Of a stretch of 16,343 nucleotides of DNA, positions 14,493-16,343 are shown piece after piece. The translations under genes and the position numbers were made by a program. Position 1 is the first letter of the stretch. Every line of letters begins with the position of its first letter. The notes under the pieces were generated by a model, which did not search any database, was not told where the DNA came from, and saw only the letters and a program-made list of their open reading frames with translations. Origin of the DNA: Candidatus Gastranaerophilales bacterium (GTDB lineage Bacteria; Cyanobacteriota; Vampirovibrionia; Gastranaerophilales; Gastranaerophilaceae). The DNA is taken from the NCBI GenBank assembly GCA_944323945.1, contig CALUUL010000045.1, positions 1 to 16,343 of the forward strand, written 5' to 3'.

Positions 14493-14759
14493 CTAATTTC
14501 TCAACAATTTATCTAGTTCGCCAGTTTCGTTTAATTTTTTTAAATCATCGTAGCCGCCAATACGTTTATCGCCAATGATTATTTGTGGTACAGTTACTCG
14601 ACCTTTTATACCGTAGTATTTACCCAATTGATTACGGTACTCTTCTTCATTCTCTGTAATATCAATTTTTCTATATGTGAGACCTTTTTCATTTAAAAGC
14701 ATTTCTGCTTTTTTACAATAAGGACAATAGTCCACCGAATATATAACTATATCTTTCAT
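14493..14759 (-). CDS. glutaredoxin
   Basis: Small thioredoxin-fold, glutathione-type disulfide oxidoreductase. It has the dithiol active site CPYC (residues 12-15), the cis-Pro loop TVPQI and the GGYDDL motif that binds the GSH tail. The start at ATG 14759 is chosen because GGATGA precedes it at good spacing and the strand begins IVIYS. An in-frame ATG at 14768 would add three residues and has no SD. The length of 88 residues is typical of GrxC/Grx3. It is followed 7 nt later by the Hcp homologue and preceded by the TPR gene on the same strand. A dithiol CPYC form usually reduces protein disulfides or ribonucleotide reductase rather than carrying Fe-S clusters. Confidence 0.93.
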   Translation of the reverse strand: MKDIVIYSVDYCPYCKKAEMLLNEKGLTYRKIDITENEEEYRNQLGKYYGIKGRVTVPQIIIGDKRIGGYDDLKKLNETGELDKLLRN

Positions 14760-14837
14760 AAAATTCATCCGATAAAATACATCACATATTGATTATCAGT
14801 TGAATGTATAAATAATTTATTAGCCGTATGAATATAG

Positions 14838-15611
14838 TTAATTGCTAATTCTAGAAATTATGTCTTCAATATTTTTCTTTTCATCAGCAGGTAAATCAAA
14901 ATTTAAGTAATCTTGAAAATATTCAATAGCACTTTCTTTATCATTTCTTGCCAAAAACAAAATACCTAATTTTTTATAAGAAGGATGAAAGTTTTCATTA
15001 CACGAAATTGCTTTTAAGTGATTAGAAATAGCTTTATCCATATTGTCATTTGCTTCATATGTTATAGCGGTTTGATAATATAGAACTGCATTGTCTGTAA
15101 CTTTTTCTAGCACATTTTCATAATTTTCAGCAGCACTATCATAGTCCCCAAGTTCAAATTGTATGTTTCCTAAGTCCCAGTATGCATCAACATTATCTTC
15201 GTCGATATCTAAAATTTCAAATAACTGATCCATTGCTAAATCATATCTGCAGTCCTCAACATAAAAACGAGATAAATAATGTTTTAAAGCAATTTCTTGA
15301 GGCATAAGAGTTACACCATTTTCTAATAAATTTATAGCCTCAATAATATTTTTATTTCTATAATATACATCTGCGAGATTTATATATGTTTGTACAGATT
15401 TTGGATTAAAAGATAACGCTTTTAAAAAATATTCTATAGCTAAATCATCTTTAGCTAATTTAGCATAACATAATCCAATATTATTAAGAATATTGGGATT
15501 GTTTTTGTCTTCATCCAATACTTTTAGGAATGATTCAACAGCTTTTTCATAATCTGTTGCTTTAAATGCATCTAGCGCTTGTTGTAAGTTGATATTTATT
15601 TCATTTTCCAT
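14838..15611 (-). CDS. tetratricopeptide repeat protein
   Basis: A 257-residue protein made almost entirely of about seven TPR units of 34 residues, with the usual W/L-G-Y-A-P spacing, for example ILNNIGLCYAKLAKDDLAIE and YINLADVYYRNKNIIEAI. There is no signal peptide or membrane segment, so it is probably a cytosolic scaffold for protein-protein contacts. The start is ATG 15611 (MENEINI). A longer frame from 15695 would add an unrelated hydrophobic 28 residues and overlap yebC on the other strand. The SD is poor. The gene is 78 nt upstream of the glutaredoxin gene and may be co-transcribed with it. It is divergent from yebC across 46 nt. Confidence 0.9.
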   Translation of the reverse strand: MENEININLQQALDAFKATDYEKAVESFLKVLDEDKNNPNILNNIGLCYAKLAKDDLAIEYFLKALSFNPKSVQTYINLADVYYRNKNIIEAINLLENGVTLMPQEIALKHYLSRFYVEDCRYDLAMDQLFEILDIDEDNVDAYWDLGNIQFELGDYDSAAENYENVLEKVTDNAVLYYQTAITYEANDNMDKAISNHLKAISCNENFHPSYKKLGILFLARNDKESAIEYFQDYLNFDLPADEKKNIEDIISRISN

Positions 15612-15657
15612 ACTTTTATTGTAATATAAAATAAAAAAATATGAAAGGATATAATAT
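15612..15657. promoter_or_regulatory. divergent intergenic region TPR gene / yebC
   Basis: This 46-nt, nearly all A/T region must hold start signals for both genes. Several TATA-like hexamers occur on both strands, but no -35/-10 pair with acceptable spacing stands out. AAAGGA (15644-15649) is the SD of yebC. Confidence 0.35.
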
Positions 15658-16343
15658 ATGTCAGGACACTCAAAGTGGTCAACAATTAAACACAAAAAAG
15701 CAGCTGTGGATGCAGCAAGAGGCGTTACTTTTCAAAAATTTTCAAGAGAAATAATAGTTGCAGCTAAAATGGGTGGAGCGGATCCAAGTGGTAATTTTAG
15801 GTTGAGAACAGCTATAGATAGAGCTAAAGCAGCGGGTCTTCCCAATGATAATATTAAAAGAGCTATTGAAAAAGGTGCAGGCGGTGGTGGCGCTGATAAT
15901 GTTGAAGAATTAACTTATGAAGGTTATGCTGCAGGCGGCAGTGCTATATTTATTGAAGCAATGACTGATAACAGAAACAGAACAGCAGGTGATATTAGAA
16001 GCTTTTTCTCTAAATTTGGTGGTAATTTAGGTGAAACTGGTTGCGTCGGTTGGATGTTTAAACAAGTAGGTGCTATTGAGTTTCCTAAAGAAAATACTGA
16101 CTTTGATAAACTATTTGAAGCGGCTATTGAAGCTAATGCTCAAGATGTTATTGATGAAGATGATGTTTATAAAGTAATTACATCTCCAGAAGATTTTCAA
16201 ACTTGTGTTGAAACTCTTGAAAAAAATGGGTTTAAAGGTTCTTCTGCCGAATTAACAAGAATTGCTGAAAATACGGTTGAAGTTACTGATGAAAAAATTG
16301 CAACAAATATTTTAAGGTTAATGTCTAAGTTGGAAGAACATGA
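15658..16343 (+). CDS. yebC: YebC/PmpR family protein, 3' end outside the window
   Basis: A member of the YebC/PmpR (TACO1-like) family, variously described as transcription regulators and, more recently, as translation factors that relieve ribosome stalling at proline stretches. The start MSGHSKWSTIKHKKAAVDA is diagnostic, followed by FSREIIVAAKMGGADPSGN, RAIEKGAGGGG, TYEGYAAGGSAIFIEA and TDNRNRTAGDIR. About 228 codons are visible, ending in KLEEH. Family members are about 240-250 residues, so only the last few are missing. No stop codon falls inside the window. The SD AAAGGA lies 8 nt before the ATG. Confidence 0.95.
   Translation, partial: MSGHSKWSTIKHKKAAVDAARGVTFQKFSREIIVAAKMGGADPSGNFRLRTAIDRAKAAGLPNDNIKRAIEKGAGGGGADNVEELTYEGYAAGGSAIFIEAMTDNRNRTAGDIRSFFSKFGGNLGETGCVGWMFKQVGAIEFPKENTDFDKLFEAAIEANAQDVIDEDDVYKVITSPEDFQTCVETLEKNGFKGSSAELTRIAENTVEVTDEKIATNILRLMSKLEEH

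Noticed and set aside
15612..15695. N-terminal extension of the TPR protein from 15695
   Set aside because: It would overlap the start of yebC on the opposite strand and add a hydrophobic stretch unrelated to TPR. ATG 15611 gives a clean repeat protein.
1..16343. CRISPR arrays, tRNA/rRNA genes, transposases, integrases or attachment sites
   Set aside because: No regularly spaced repeats, no tRNA-like cloverleaf and no mobile-element protein signatures were seen on either strand.

Overview
This is a low-GC bacterial chromosome segment carrying mostly housekeeping genes, with several lineage-specific genes between them. Coding is dense, intergenic regions are A+T-rich, and the standard code with Shine-Dalgarno (SD) starts is used throughout. 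The protein flavour and the clusters of small orphan genes would fit a gut-type Vampirovibrionia/Melainabacteria (Gastranaerophilales-like) genome. That assignment is an inference from memory of protein style, not from any search, and a low-GC Firmicute-like origin cannot be excluded.

Layout. Positions 120-2255 encode polynucleotide phosphorylase behind its own promoter and before a hairpin. Positions 2339-4467 hold a patatin-like lipase (TTG start) and a P-loop kinase of the uridine kinase/phosphoribulokinase type, closed by a strong A/T terminator. Positions 4712-5341 hold two tightly coupled small orphan genes: a basic 94-residue protein (GTG start) and a 112-residue coiled-coil protein. 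They are preceded by an unusual non-coding leader and followed by a terminator. Positions 5430-11559 are the classic fatty-acid cluster yceD-rpmF-plsX-fabH-fabD-fabG-acpP-fabF. It starts at a near-consensus promoter whose -35 and -10 boxes each lie inside a perfect palindrome, and whose mRNA should be almost leaderless. A second promoter sits before acpP, and a hairpin separates acpP from fabF. Positions 11686-12849 encode an orphan 387-residue protein with a hydrophobic segment and Trp/Lys repeats. A convergent terminator follows.

The right-hand block on the minus strand (reading leftward) is a TPR protein, a glutaredoxin and a divergent hybrid-cluster-protein (Hcp) homologue. The last keeps the Hcp fold signature but has lost nearly every metal ligand. 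Divergent from these, a yebC/pmpR gene runs off the right edge of the window.

How the genes work together. PlsX, FabH, FabD, FabG, ACP and FabF form most of the type II fatty-acid elongation machinery plus the entry to phospholipid synthesis. They are linked, as in many bacteria, to L32 and the rRNA-related YceD protein, coupling membrane synthesis to ribosome production. FabZ, an enoyl reductase and acetyl-CoA carboxylase must be encoded elsewhere. The most unusual items are the ligand-less Hcp homologue next to a glutaredoxin, the twin-palindrome promoter of the fatty-acid operon, and the three orphan proteins.
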